Source of the DNA: Hermatobates lingyangjiaoensis
Lineage: Eukaryota; Arthropoda; Insecta; Hemiptera; Hermatobatidae
Length of the DNA stretch: 64,000 nt
Direction: 5' to 3'
Assembly: GCA_026182355.1 (NCBI GenBank)
Contig: JAPFBL010000049.1
Coordinates: 5,539,001 to 5,603,000, forward strand
The stretch's first letter is position 1, and the number at the start of each line of letters is the position of its first letter. Shown piece by piece: positions 8,247-20,160 of the stretch. The translations under genes and the position numbers were made by a program. The notes under the pieces are model-generated. The model had not been told where the DNA came from and made no database searches. It saw nothing but the letters and a program-made list of their open reading frames with translations.

Positions 8247-9640
8247 GGTTTGTGTGCGTGGGACAATCGACCTTGGTATTACCTGATACCTCAGGTGGTG
8301 AACAATTGGAGATGCACTCATGTCTTAATCATGGCTTCTTATTTTCTTGCCTTATTAAGGCTTCTCATAATTGTATTCGATTAATATTCTATTCTCTTTC
8401 GATTATTTCGGTCTTATCAAAAAGTAAGTATTTGGTTAATTTAGTATTTAATTTGTTTAGCTTATAGTAGCTAGTGGCTAGTGACCAGTGTCACTAGAGA
8501 TGACTGAGTGCGATGACCTCATTGAGAGGGAAGGTGGCACTTGATCAACTATTGAGCAACTCATTGAGTCACATTAAATAAATCCTAAATAATAAAATTA
8601 ATAATAAAGGAAGTATTAATTTTTTATTTCATTTAAGTGGTGTTAATAGATATGCTTGTATTACTGTGGGAATGATGACCATTGAGGAAGAGGGGGTTGG
8701 TGTTATTGAGGATATAGAAACAAACGAGAAACTGCGTCAGTAAACTGTTGGGCTTCTGTGGTTCAGAACCTTCCTTATACAGCTACTCATAACAATAATA
8801 ACTTCATTTATTTTAGTGTAGCTACATCTATTTTATCAGTTACAACATAACTGGAATATCTGATCTGAGAAGTTATTCTATCCAAATAACCTTGTAGTTG
8901 TATTTTTAATGTAATATTTCTTTTTCAAAAACTTTTATTTCTTGAAATTTCTTTTTTAAGGCAGGTTATTGTCTTGATTGTAATACCAATTTGACATAAA
9001 GAAAGATAAAGAAGTTATCTGATATTTCAAGAGTGCCCGAATATAATAAGGTTCTTTCCATAAACTGGATTACTGTTTAATTTATTACAATTTGTTAAAT
9101 GGTGTAACATATGGATTGCTTAAAATATTCTCAATAAACATCCACTAATGCATATGCACGATAGCACAAAAAAAAAAAATATATTCAGTAAACCTGAATA
9201 AAGTGGGTCAAAACGTATATATACATTATGATTATAGTAACCAATGAAATAAATTAGTACTAAGAAGCAAAAATAATTAGCTTTGATTGGTTTAATTTAT
9301 GTCGTAAAAACCTCTCTAATAGTTTGAGATCACATAAAAAAATACGGACTACTCTCATTAGATTACACCGCCATACTAATAATTCGAACTTCTACAAATA
9401 TACATTCAAGACATTCTAAAATTATTTAACCTAATAAGTACGATAACGCAAATAAAGGATGTGAAGTTATTGTCTATTCTATTCAGTAGCATTTATTTTA
9501 CATTGAATTTAAACAAATCAATAAAGTAGGATAGGTAGAGGTTATTAGAAGTTTGAGTTTCACTTTTTGAGCTATATTGACTTTGTTCATCTTCTCAGAT
9601 TATTAACGTTTATTTTATAATTTACTAATAAATGATGCAA
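8247..9640. other. AT-rich stretch, no gene recognised
   Basis: No convincing coding frame. The 71-codon open frame at 8252-8467 has no recognisable domain or supporting signals. Parts of 9120-9640 may be eroded family F. Confidence 0.4.
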
Positions 9641-10850
9641 CACAACAACATTTCAATCTAGCATTATAGCAGAAAAACAATATTTTCTGATTTTACAAAA
9701 TTTATTATACAGCTCTTTTTTTATAAATAATTTCGTGTAAAAAGTATGCAGCTCATGCTCCTTTCAGGAACTACTTCTATGTTGAATTTCATTAGGATCT
9801 GTCAAACTGGGTGGCTACTATCATCCTTATAAGTCTTTTCCTAAAATTTTTCCATATTTACTCAGAACTGACCATTTATTTTGTCAAATATAATAAAACA
9901 GTTTTAGATCATGCATTATTAGTTTCGTAGTAACTGCAAAATTTTAACTGTCCTAAGTAAATAGTTTAGATGTTGAAAATATGTCTAAAATATATAACGG
10001 CCAATAAAATTAATTTCCCATCGGGCATTACTATCTGAAAAATATTCAGCACATTTACATTATAGGTTTATCTTTCGGTGGAACATCAAAATGATCCATC
10101 AAATGGTGTGACTGTATCGTGTTCACAAACGCTTGAATAAATAAGCACACATACACAACCGTCCCCCGCACACTTTGTGCAATGTTTGGTAATCAAATTT
10201 TTCGAAACTTTTTTTGGAAAACTAATTTTAAGTAATTCATTTCACAAACTTTCATTCTTTTATAGTTAGCAGTTTAGAAAAAAGAAAAACGTATATATAT
10301 TTTCATATAATGCCACTTTCTTTTCAAGTAATTTCAATGAAGCGCTATACATCTCATTGTCCTATGAAAACTATTTTTCGTATAATTTTGCTATGGCCTG
10401 ACAAACTGTGTGATATGTTTAGTAATAACGGGTATATAGTGCTCATAAGTTTCAGAATCAATCAGAGATAAAAATTTCAAAATTTTATTGCAACATTGAA
10501 TTTTCTCGTTATTGAAAATATTTCCAGTTTTTTTTTCAATTAAAAATACTATTAGTTTTGTAATAATACCAAAATTTCATTCTCGAGACTTAGTAGCTCA
10601 TAAAAAAAAAGTTATCTTAACTGATATACTTGAAAATAAAGTAACTTTCAAATGCTTTAATGTTGTCCAAAAACTACATTTTACATCCACACTTTAAGAT
10701 CTATATCCACCATACAGTCTGTTATGTAAGGACATTACTATAATAAGGACTACACGATATCCATTTTTGGATAAAATTTAATATGATTTATCAAAACGAT
10801 GTGATCTGTAGCATATTCACAATCGTTTAGATACAGGCTAACACACCTAC
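9640..10850 (-). repeat. Family F repeat, four-module copy
   Basis: Unnamed AT-rich noncoding repeat. Four GATCCRTCAAACGG-type boxes occur at about 9796, 10093, 10397 and 10795, giving steps of about 297, 304 and 398 bp. Around each box the order is the same: TTTATATAA-rich start, a GTAATTTC-like segment, TTCTAT, the box, then a CGTTCACAAACG/CTCATAAGTTTCAGA-like segment. Orientation matches 33720-34440. No coding capacity is seen. Confidence 0.6.
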
Positions 10851-10861
10851 CCATCCATCCA

Positions 10862-10862
10862 T

Positions 10863-10951
<89 letters not shown>
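10862..10951. repeat. (CA)n-(TA)n compound microsatellite
   Basis: CA run 10862-10912 followed by TA run 10913-10951. The CA part continues the CACCCACC-type tract at the end of a family F module; the TA part abuts the 3' end of the PLE on the minus strand. Confidence 0.95.
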
Positions 10952-10953
<2 letters not shown>

Positions 10954-11042
10954 ATGATAAACGAAAAACGGTCCGGCAGGACAAATAACAATTAAAATAA
11001 GCAGTGACACATAAACAGAAACACAACAAAGACTCACTTTTC

Positions 11043-11074
11043 AATATTTCGACCGTAATGGCGGTCGTCCTCAG
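11043..11074 (-). ncRNA. PLE terminal hairpin, hammerhead-like (Neptune-like PLE)
   Basis: Minus strand: CTGAGGA (11074-11068), C, stem GACCG/CGGTC with CCATTA loop, GAA (11050-11048), ATAT, T. Stem II differs from the copies at 7365 and 12110 but pairs fully. It sits in the terminal segment (about 10952-11170) downstream of the PLE stop at 11372. Confidence 0.45.
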
Positions 11075-11195
11075 GAGAAGAAGTGAATTGACGGAGGGAC
11101 GACAGTCAACTGAAGAACTCACAGGGTGAGGGCTAAAGCAGTGCTGCCGCAAAGGAGACAAATAAAAAAGGAACTAGGAAGTCGAGAGCAAAAAT

Positions 11196-11371
11196 AAAAA
11201 AAAAAAAAAAAATAAAAAAAAATGTTTTTGAAAGGTAGAAAAAGGTTAAGAAAAGAAAAAATAAAGAAAATATATAGAACAATTAAAAATAAAAAAATAA
11301 AAAATATATTTAAAAAAATAAATAAATAAAAAAAAAAATTAAAAAAAATTAAAAAATAAATAAATAAAAAA
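11196..11371 (-). other. A-rich tract downstream of the PLE stop codon
   Basis: About 175 bp of A and AAAT runs on the plus strand (T-rich on the coding strand), between the PLE stop and its terminal hairpin segment. Probably 3'UTR low complexity of the PLE. Confidence 0.5.
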
Positions 11372-12017
11372 CTAACGATTTAAATTCAAGCCAGGTTTCG
11401 AGCGTGCCCCCAGGAGCCAAATGTGGGCTTCCTCAGAAGCTTTTAAAGTAACTTGTCTGTTATCACTGGGGACTTGTTTAAGAACTTGGACTGTGAAACA
11501 ATCATTGAAACTGAGATGGTGGGAATTAGCGTGAGTGGCGACAGGGAGACTGCTGCGTTTACCAACCGAAAGCCTGTGATTATTCATCCGAAGGTTCAGC
11601 ATCGTAGATGCTAAACCAACGTAAAAAGCATCACATTGGGTGCATTTCAAGAGGTAAACGCAGTCAGTGGAGATACAGGAGGAAGGACTGTGAATAGGGT
11701 AAGAATTAAGATTAGTTAGAGACTCAAATGAAGACCCAGAATCAATAATGGGACAGGTAAGACATCTCCGACGTCCACAACGTTGTAGGCCACCACTGCT
11801 TTGGGGATTCTGAATAAGTTTGCCGGCCCGGTGGGAAAAAATATTTGAGAGATTGGGGGCTCTTCTAAAGGAAATGCGGGGCAACTGGTTAAAAACTGAA
11901 ACGGTAGAGGGGGAAGAGGAAAGGATAGGGTAAAGTTCTTTAATAAATTTTCTTAATTTATGGACACCAGGGAAATAATTTGTAAGAAGCGAAGCAGTAG
12001 TAGTGGGTTCTCTTCTG
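11372..12017 (-). CDS. Penelope-like element (zinc-finger/GIY-YIG, Neptune-like) C-terminal fragment
   Basis: The open frame starts at the TA tract and runs through NYFPGVHKLRKFIKELYP and LPRISFRRAPNLSNIFSHRA to CGRRRCLTCPI, a CX4CX2C cluster. The endonuclease follows: CVYLLKCTQCDAFYVGLAST (GIY-YIG form YLLK...YVG), RMNNHRLSVGKRSSLPVATH and EEAHIWLLGARSKPGLNLNR before the stop. The zinc-finger linker and the YVG variant place it in a PLE family distinct from copies A-D. The RT domain is absent (5' truncation at the TA run). It is one open frame over about 215 codons, so relatively young. Confidence 0.8.
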
Positions 12018-12042
12018 TATATATATATATATATATATATAA
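12018..12042. repeat. (TA)n microsatellite
   Basis: TA run at the 5' truncation point of the Neptune-like PLE and at the left tip of the 12035-12885 palindrome. Confidence 0.93.
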
Positions 12043-12088
12043 ATGAAAAAAGACAACAAATAGAAGAAGCGAGAAAACTTACTGGGTC

Positions 12089-12116
12089 GATATTTCGAAC
12101 TGAAGTTCGTCGTCAG
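12089..12116 (-). ncRNA. PLE terminal hairpin, hammerhead-like (palindrome left arm)
   Basis: Minus strand: CTGACGA (12116-12110), C, stem GAACT/AGTTC with TC loop, GAA (12096-12094), ATAT, C. The mirrored plus copy is at 12804-12831. Core bases CTGANGA and GAA are intact and stem II is fully paired. Confidence 0.45.
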
Positions 12117-12803
12117 GGAGAAGAAGGGAAGAGGAAGAGGCACGTGCGTCCACTCGCACAAGCAGAGGGCTACTGGGGGGTCCAGGCGGCGGTCACCAGT
12201 TGTAGTAGCTCGAGGCACTGCAGGCTAATCCCCCGTGAACGACACCATTCCACCACGAGCGAACACGCGTACCGTATAAGTCGGGAAAAGGTAGAAAGGA
12301 GGACAGAAGTGGCGAAGAGGAAGAGGAGAAAGAGAGTGAGGGAAAAAAATATATATATATAAATAGCAATAAAAAAAAAAAAAAAAAAAAACCTAACGTT
12401 TGAGATTGAGGCCAGGTGGGGAGCGAGCATTAAGTAACCAAATGTGAGCCTCCTCAGAGCCTCTGAGGAGGCTCACATTTGGTTACTTAATGCTCGCTCC
12501 CCACCTGGCCTCAATCTCAAACGTTAGGTTTTTTTTTTTTTTTTTTTTTATTGCTATTTATATATATATATATTTTTCCCTCACTCTCTTTCTCCTCTTC
12601 CTCTTCGCCACTTCTGTCCTCCTTTCTACCTTTTCCCGACTTATACGGTACGCGTGTTCGCTCGTGGTGGAATGGTGTCGTTCACGGGGGATTAGCCTGC
12701 AGTGCCTCGAGCTACTACACCTGGTGACCGCCGCCTGGAGCCCCCAGTAGCCCTCTGCTTGTGCGAGTGGACGCACGTGCCTCTTCCTCTTCCCTTCTTC
12801 TCC

Positions 12804-12831
12804 CTGACGACGAACTTCAGTTCGAAATATC
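12804..12831 (+). ncRNA. PLE terminal hairpin, hammerhead-like (palindrome right arm)
   Basis: CTGACGA (12804-12810), C, GAACT/AGTTC stem, GAA (12824-12826), ATAT (12827-12830), C12831. Mirror of 12089-12116. Confidence 0.45.
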
Positions 12832-12915
12832 GACCCAGTAAGTTTTCTCGCTTCTTCTATTTGTTGTCTTTTTTCATTTATATATCTGTCCGGTTTGGAC
12901 CGTTTTAATATTTTG

Positions 12916-12917
<2 letters not shown>

Positions 12918-12973
<56 letters not shown>

Positions 12974-12974
12974 A

Positions 12975-13067
<93 letters not shown>
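12918..13067. repeat. (TA)n-(CGCA)n-(CA)n compound microsatellite
   Basis: TA run 12918-12966, a CGCA tetranucleotide run about 12974-13012, and a CA run 13013-13067. It lies exactly where family F carries its CACCCACC tract, just before a CATGAAAGAAACTTC segment. Frames of repeated Cys-Val or Thr-His here are artefacts. Confidence 0.95.
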
Positions 13068-13068
<1 letters not shown>

Positions 13069-13860
13069 ATGAAAGAAACTTCAAAATGTATTCAGAGGAC
13101 ATTAAGACCTGTAAATCCGTTGAAATCTAAATTTTTTATAATTACTTAAATTTATAGTAATAACCAATTAAAGAATGAGCACTTATATGAAAAGAAAGAA
13201 AAAATATCCATTGATTTTATTTATATTAGCAAAATTGGTGTGATAGAAGATTCAAATTATTTCTTGTATTATTATACATGGCAACAATGGCCATAGTCAC
13301 TCACTTAGAATTATGGTCAGAGACATTGTTTGTTGAAAATATGTATGCAAAGTTCGTGCGTCTTAATTCTGGATATCCAGTAAATACTTTCTCTTTTTAA
13401 AAAATACAAACTTCATGTTATTAAAGAGATACTACCATAAAATCTGTCTTTACTTGCTTACAATGGTACCAAATTGAGATCATATTTTTGAATTTAATTT
13501 ATTGATTCAGTTTGAGAATAAACCTTACGTAAAATGTCACTGTTGAGAATTGCAACACGTGTAAATCCGTTAAATTCTCGAGTTCAAACTTTTCATGATC
13601 ACTATACTTAGAGAAAAACAAAAATAGACACACATTGTAAAATACGTGAAATATTAACAATATTAGAGGACTTATGAAGGTTCTTTTCTTTCCTAAGTGC
13701 ACTTTCTTTCAATTGTCAACAAACAACTGCCATAATTCTAAGTGAGTGTGTATATATGGCCACTGTTACCATGTATAGTCATATATAATCATAACAAGAA
13801 ATAATTTGAATCCTCTATTACACCAATTTTGGCAATATAAATAAAATCAATGGATAAGTT
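13068..13860. repeat. Family F inner-end pieces and a 140-bp inverted repeat
   Basis: 13068-13165 and 13535-13640 both resemble the inner end of a family F arm (CATGTAAATCCGTTGAAATC, then ATCACTATACTTA-like). Around the second, 13208-13345 and 13717-13856 are imperfect reverse complements (ATTTTATTTATATTAGCAAA versus TTGGCAATATAAATAAAAT). No coding frame of note. Confidence 0.55.
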
Positions 13861-14219
13861 TTATCCACAATAACTGGTATATTGCTCTAGAGAATGATTC
13901 CATTTTAGTTACGACCGATAGAATAGATATTTATAATGAATGCATAGGTTTTTTCCTGTACTAGATGAAAATAATGATGTCATTAAATGTATAGTCTGTT
14001 AGTTTGATAATACCTTTACTACGGAGCTAGATAATATATCAACAGGATAGTCGCATTAAAATAAATCAAAAAGTTAAATTAATTGTCAATGGTTTTAATA
14101 ATATGTTTGCCTAATGTAAAACTGAGTGTAAAAACAAAAGACCAAATTCGTTATGTGTCATAGTGTGTCTGTGAGTAGTTATCTATCCAGCTTATATCAG
14201 ATTTAAAAGATGTTTTTAT

Positions 14220-14433
14220 TTAGTCATAATGCTGTATTGCGTTCATTTCTATTTCCTGATCTCTAACAGTTGCTTTATAGCTCCTCGCAAATTTAGCTAA
14301 CCTTTGTTTTCTGATCAAATCTAGTAGAAAATCGTACTGGTCTTCCAAGGTTTTCATTCTTGCTATTTCATCTACTATATTGAACACAGTTTTAAACCGG
14401 ATGAGTTCATTTGCATTTGTAAATGTACAAACA
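14220..14433 (-). CDS. Candidate terminal coding exon of an unidentified host gene
   Basis: On the minus strand an AG splice-acceptor-like site (CTAAACAG, AG at 14435-14434) is followed by 70 codons without a stop, then TAA at 14222-14220. The protein includes TNANELIRFKTVFNIVDEIA, MKTLEDQYDFLLDLIRKQRL and FARSYKATVRDQEIEMNAIQ. It is rich in charged residues with amphipathic spacing, suggesting a helical C-terminus, unlike the surrounding low-complexity frames. An AATAAA overlaps the stop region (TAAATAAAAAC). It starts in phase +1 if the acceptor is right; the frame is also open upstream to a TGA near 14496. No transposon match comes to mind and I do not recognise the family. No other exon of the same gene was found, so it could also be a retrogene scrap. 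Confidence 0.45.
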
Positions 14434-14497
14434 CTGTTTAGACAATATTTAGGAGAGAATTTACTTTTTGGTAAACAAAATAAATAAATAATTTGTC

Positions 14498-16410
14498 ATT
14501 TGATAATTTATTTTTCTTGGGTTAATAGATATAAAAAAAAGTTCACGACCTTATTAACGCTAGGTACCTTAATGTTTATTGGGATTTTGTGTAATCTTAT
14601 TGGAACATGTCAAGTGATAATCCCCACACGTCAACTATTGCTTCTTATCACTGTATACGTGTGATACATTTTTCTATTCAATTTATTTTATTGGTAACAG
14701 TAGTGTTATTCTGTACATCTAGGAAGGCAGGAAATTCTTTTGCTGAATATGCAAATCAAAATACTTAAATTAAAAAATTAAACAGGAAATATAATGATGT
14801 GATGTTTTGATAAATTTGTTTGTGTCAGAGATTTTGTAAATTTATGATGGTATTCCCTGTTAATTCTTAATAAGACAAATTCCAAAATGTCTTCCTCAAT
14901 TCATTAACTTAGTATAGATATAAATATGTATTATGATGATAAGCTATTGGTATTGGACTACTTTTAATTGGTCAAATTCAATTTCTTAAGTATTTAAATG
15001 AAAAATTGAAATCGTAATTTTAAAACCGAGCTGTTATTCGGTAAACTAAACCGACGTTAACATAATGAAACAAACATGCTTGTTCAAGTTAAAGAATTAA
15101 ATGAATAATGAATATAATCTTTAAAATTGACTAGTTTAGAAAAGGTTACCAATTAACAAAGGAGCCTGAGGCAGGTGGAGACACAAAAAATATACAGGTT
15201 GTGAGAGGAATGTCAGGTGCCGGAATTGTTAACCAGAGACCTGGTCACATCTCGTCTGCCCATAGTGATTTATAAAATAAACATGAATTAACATACTCTT
15301 AAAAAAAAACCCTCCCATACCATCTGGCCACACGGTGTACTCCTGACTGGGGTGTAATCAGCCTCCTCATGCATGCTTCAACTACATTGTTACAACATTA
15401 CTGTCTAGTGTTCAATGAAACAACGTTATTTAAACAAATATAAAATAGCTATTGTTATATTGACTACAAAGAAAATTCAGTATGATTAAAATTACTCAAC
15501 CATTGCCAACTTGTTTACTGTTACCGTGCATTAAATGAGACGTGGCCATGCTTAATTGAGATGTTGACATTATTTCTTCTGTAATTACAATATCAAGCAG
15601 CGTGTAATTTTTCTGATGTGGACTTGATAATTTTATCTTAATGACATCAGCACACAACATGTAAATATAAAATCTAATTATACCTTTGATAAGATATGGT
15701 AATATATTTTTGACTATGATTAGTCCTACTTAAAAATGCACTACTTGCGATACCGGCCCGACGTCTAAAACAAAGATTCACGAGTTATGACGGATTTGTA
15801 TAAAATAATGATCTCTGAGGTACTAAGAATATGCATGAATTAAAAATAAGCTTTACAAGAACTTAAATTAAGGGGCCTAGTAAAATATTGTATTCATTTA
15901 ATGTGAAATTTTTAATTTATGTTTAGGCACAAAATACATAAAAAGTAGATATGTCATGTACATAATTTCGAAAGCATATATTACTATAAATTATTAACCT
16001 GGCTTTACTTGAGTAAAAAACAGTGCTAATAATTAAATTGACATTTTCTTTAAAATACTGGTAACGCATTTGTCATTTCTGTACAGTATCTAAGCCAAAT
16101 TTCAATTGAGATGAAATTTGTTAGAATTAAATCTCAAATAAAAACGAATATAATCAATACTAATAGATAAAAATGTTATGTATGAATTCATGATTATATG
16201 TAGGAATTCAGAAAAGATTATCCGGCAATGTGGCATGTAGATAAATAAAATGAGTGCCAAAAAAGAATTGAGCCAAAATTTCCAACTAACACTACTGAAA
16301 GTGAAAGCCTTAAAGTATTTGCTTGGAAATAGTTACTACTAATTAACTTCGATTTCTTAATATAATGAATGGAATAAAATAGAAATGAATGAAAAATTAT
16401 CATATAACTC
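14498..16410. other. AT-rich, no gene recognised
   Basis: No coding frame or RNA gene seen. A slightly GC-richer patch at about 15160-15390 has no recognisable identity. If 14220-14433 is a real last exon, this would be its intron. Confidence 0.4.
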
Positions 16411-19400
16411 AAAAAGTTTGGAGTGGACTACACTCAACTTTACTATAAGTGAACATATATCAAACTCGTTGCTAATCAATTGAGGAATGGTTTTCTTTTA
16501 ATGTGGCTGTCATGTAGACGTAATATCAAACTCTTTAATAAATTATTATAAAATTCAATAGTAGTTAATTTGATGATCTCCTTTGATTTATCGTGAATAT
16601 ATCCATTTTATCAGTTATGACATTAAAAGTCATTGGTCTAAACAATCAGAAATTAATTTGAGAACCTCGTACAGTATATATGAAACATAACTTTTCCAGT
16701 TTAGCCTTTTATCTACAGAAACTAATAAAGTATTCGCCTGTCTCTGAAGTTCTATTTCATATCCAGATCTTGCTACTTTACCTATCTTTAAGCAATTTGG
16801 AGATCATGCGGCATACGCTCAAACTCAGTAGCTTCAAGAATTTACCTTCTTAAAATAACAAAGTCATATGCATATGCATCGTAACATTGATTATGCAGCA
16901 TCCAGAAGGTTATCAACAAATAATCACTAGAATAGTCGCCATAACACAACTTCCTGAGGGCAGCCTCTAATAGTCAAAATTTCATTTGTGATACATATTA
17001 TACATATTTACACTAATTATTTGTAAAAGTTTAGTATATGCTAAACCTCTATACATTAGTTTTGATTTACTGGTATCTAAAGCATGCTATCAACATTTCT
17101 TCAATATCCAAAAACTGCAGCCAATTCACTTATAGAGTAAATCTTTTAAGAAATAGGAAGTTTTATGATTTGCCTTTCTAATGTTTCCCATCTTTAGTGC
17201 AATATTAGTAGTGGAAATTTTTGGTAAAATATATATATTGATGTATCAGACAGTATGATGCACAGTTTCATCACTAACTTTTGGATACCTACGTACTCAA
17301 CTACATAGATAGATATCATCAGAAAAATGCAAAAAATGTAAAGGGGACCTCAAAAAATGTAAAACCGTTATAAATTTGACATGGAATTCCTTCATGATCA
17401 CTACACTTTACTTATCAATTTAATCACAAACATATTTTCAAATTTCTTTTATCGACATTTCAATAACAATTCATCGAGACGTCATTATGATATAAGAATT
17501 CTAAACCAATGAGAACGAATCCAACAAGAACAGAAATTTATTAATTTTCAGTTATTGTAGTTACAATATCATTTCCTATAACCAAAATTTATTGCATTTA
17601 TTTTATTGATTATAGTGAAAAAGTAATTTGAATATAAAAATTGTATACTACTTAGCGGTTTACTAACCTTTTCTGAAATTATAAATGCGCCATAACCCTC
17701 CTTTCAGTCAGAGTAATTTCAACTAAAAAGTATTCAGCTGATGCTGTCAAAATGTTCTATTTTTGAACACAATTTGATCACAGAAACGTCAAGCTGTGTA
17801 ATCTTTATCGTGTTCATCAATCGTGTTAATCAATTTGGAATCAAACATAAGTTAAAAAAAATACATTTTAATTAAAAAATACCACTTTTGTTGTTTTAAA
17901 AGTCTGAGTTTTATTTCGATTATATTTTCTGTTAGTATAATAATAATAAAATTTGATAGCTCTAGATCAGTTTGTGTGAAAAAAAGGCTAAAATAACATT
18001 TTTATCTTAAAAATAACTTTATCGTTACCCGAAAAAACTAAGTACACCTGGAATATAATATATAGTTTCCTATAAAATATAAACTTCATCTATCAAACAA
18101 TTTGGTTATATTTTTTGAAGTCCCGAAAGTCCTTTTATTAACTTTTTTTGATGATGTCTGTGTGTGTGTGTGGGTGTGACTGTGTTAGCATTGTTTGTTA
18201 CCACACTACGGTCCAGAAACTTTGATGGATCAAGTTGATATTTTACAAAAAATAGGCCCCATAGTGTAGATAATCCCTATTGTTTGGGAAGAATTATGCC
18301 CGACGGGAAAGAAACTTCTTTTGCCAAAAACCGTATTTTAGGAAACATTTTTTTCTCCTAAACTGCTAATTCTACAGTTTTGAGATTTTGGCATTCTCTT
18401 TGAGGTTACAAATAAAAAAAAAACGAAAAATGTATTCAGAATTTTTAAACAACGGGAAATATTTTATTTTCAATAAAATGTAAAAATTTTGACTTATAAT
18501 TCAATCTGAAAGCTTGTGAGAGCGATGCAAACCAAACCGTTCGACCAATCAAAATGAAGCTATACGAAAAAATAGATCATTATATGGAGAATGGGATGAG
18601 ATATTTTGTTACAAAATTACATTCACCAAAGGGGTGTTCAAGTACGATTTCTGTTTTCAGAAAATGTTTTTTTGACCCTAAACGGCTCATTAAAAAAATC
18701 ATAAAATTTTGACCAAAAATGGAACAACAAATTAGCAATTTATAAACAAAAATTCCTGAAATATCAATTACGGTAAAGAGCAATAAAGCTATAAAAACTG
18801 TTTGTTTATCCTAGACTAAGGGATCATCTGCTATACTTGTCGAATTCTTCATATTTTTTTACATTGATTACATTGACTTAGAATTTTTTTTTAACGAATC
18901 CATTAAGATAAAATTGATGTTTATAATGGAGAAATTTAAATAATTTATTGACTTATATGATATATAAGAGGAATAATATTTTTACATGTAAAAACATCAC
19001 AGCCAATAAACATAAATAAATTTCCTTTGTCTTCAATGGTATGACGGATTTGTCTCATATAATGCTTTAATAAAGCTATACATTGCACTCTCGAACGAAA
19101 CTTAATATGAGTTATAATTACTTTGTCTTGTGAATTGTAATATCTTTCCATGATATTGAAACGTGACGAATGGGGACTCTTTCCTCAAGAAAGAGGAGTT
19201 ATGTTTGTTGAGAAATATTCAGTTTTTTCACTATTCTAGTCTAATAGTTCATATTTATTATTTTCACAAATTAGAAGCTCTCAAGTTTAAAAGATTTAAA
19301 TTTTATTGAATAGCTGGCTTTAAGCTTTGAGTATGTAAACTGGCTAATTACTAATATATTTTTTCTTAATATTCATAGCAAGCTTAAAACAGAGTACAGC

Positions 19401-19888
19401 AGGCCGGAAAAAGATAACACTAACTCAGAAAAAATTGTTATATATGATTTTTGACAAAGGGGAAGGAAAATGATTTTAATAAATACTATGAAGCCATAAA
19501 ATTCCCACTATAATAATTCTATGAAAGACCAAAAATGTAAAACATAATTCAAAATTAAAATCTTTCGTTTGAAGAAAGATTTACTTTACTTTGTAAGAAA
19601 GAAATTCTTTGAAGAAAGAAATGTTTACTTTGTCTTTTCAAAAATGTTATTACTGCTGTAGTTATACTAATGAGATTATTTGCATCAGTGGAGTGATGTA
19701 TTGATCAGCTTATATATTGATAAGTCGATCAATCACTATCTGTACTACCTCAGGAATGAAAAACGAATAAACATCTCGTAGTTAGATGTTTACATTGTGC
19801 TTAAATGAAACGTTATATATGATATACCCAAGAAGTTTGATATTAAGTTTATTATAGTAAAATTGAGTGTAGGTCACTCCAGATTTTT
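16411..19888. repeat. Family F copy with both outer termini (3.5 kb)
   Basis: The left end reads TTTGGAGTGGACTACACTC followed by AACTTTACTATAAGTGAA. The reverse complement of the right end reads TCTGGAGTGACCTACACTC then AATTTTACTATAA. The right arm, about 18120-19888, matches 34870-36430 along its length (box at about 18222 and a second near 18535). The left arm is more decayed: the inner end is at 17300-17420 (CTTCATGATCACTACACTTT) and an extra module at 17700-17830. No ORF of substance. Confidence 0.6.
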
Positions 19889-20160
19889 ATTATCGTATTT
19901 GTTCGCATATAATAAAGTAAATAGCGTAAAAAACACCAACCAAATATTTAAAATTCACGGGTTTTATTCAGTTTGTTTTGCGTAACACTTGTACAATAAG
20001 GGTAATTTTTGGTCAGATATTAACGTGATCGATATGATTTCTTGTATGCCCACAATCATTGGTTATATACCCCAATTTACCCATACATACTTGCTTACAT
20101 ACATACATAAACACACACACACGCACGCGCGTGCTTATTCAAAAGAAGAAAGTGTAATTA

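Larger units (their letters stand above)
12035..12885. repeat. 851-bp near-perfect palindrome of PLE 3' ends
   Basis: Arms 12035-12458 and 12462-12885 pair in reverse complement (coordinates sum to 24920) with a loop of about 3 bases (GCC). Few mismatches are visible. Each arm holds the last 20 or so codons of a Neptune-like PLE (EEAHIWLLNARSPPGLNLKR and stop; plus-strand stop at 12525-12527), a T-rich 3'UTR, a C/T-rich segment and the hairpin element. Such a structure is unstable in cloning and could also arise from replication fold-back. Confidence 0.9.

Noticed and set aside
8252..8467. 71-codon open frame as a gene
   Set aside because: No domain, no splice or promoter support, ordinary AT-rich composition.
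12874..13149. Cys-Val and Thr-His repeat frames on both strands
   Set aside because: Produced by the CA, CGCA and TA microsatellites at 12918-13067.
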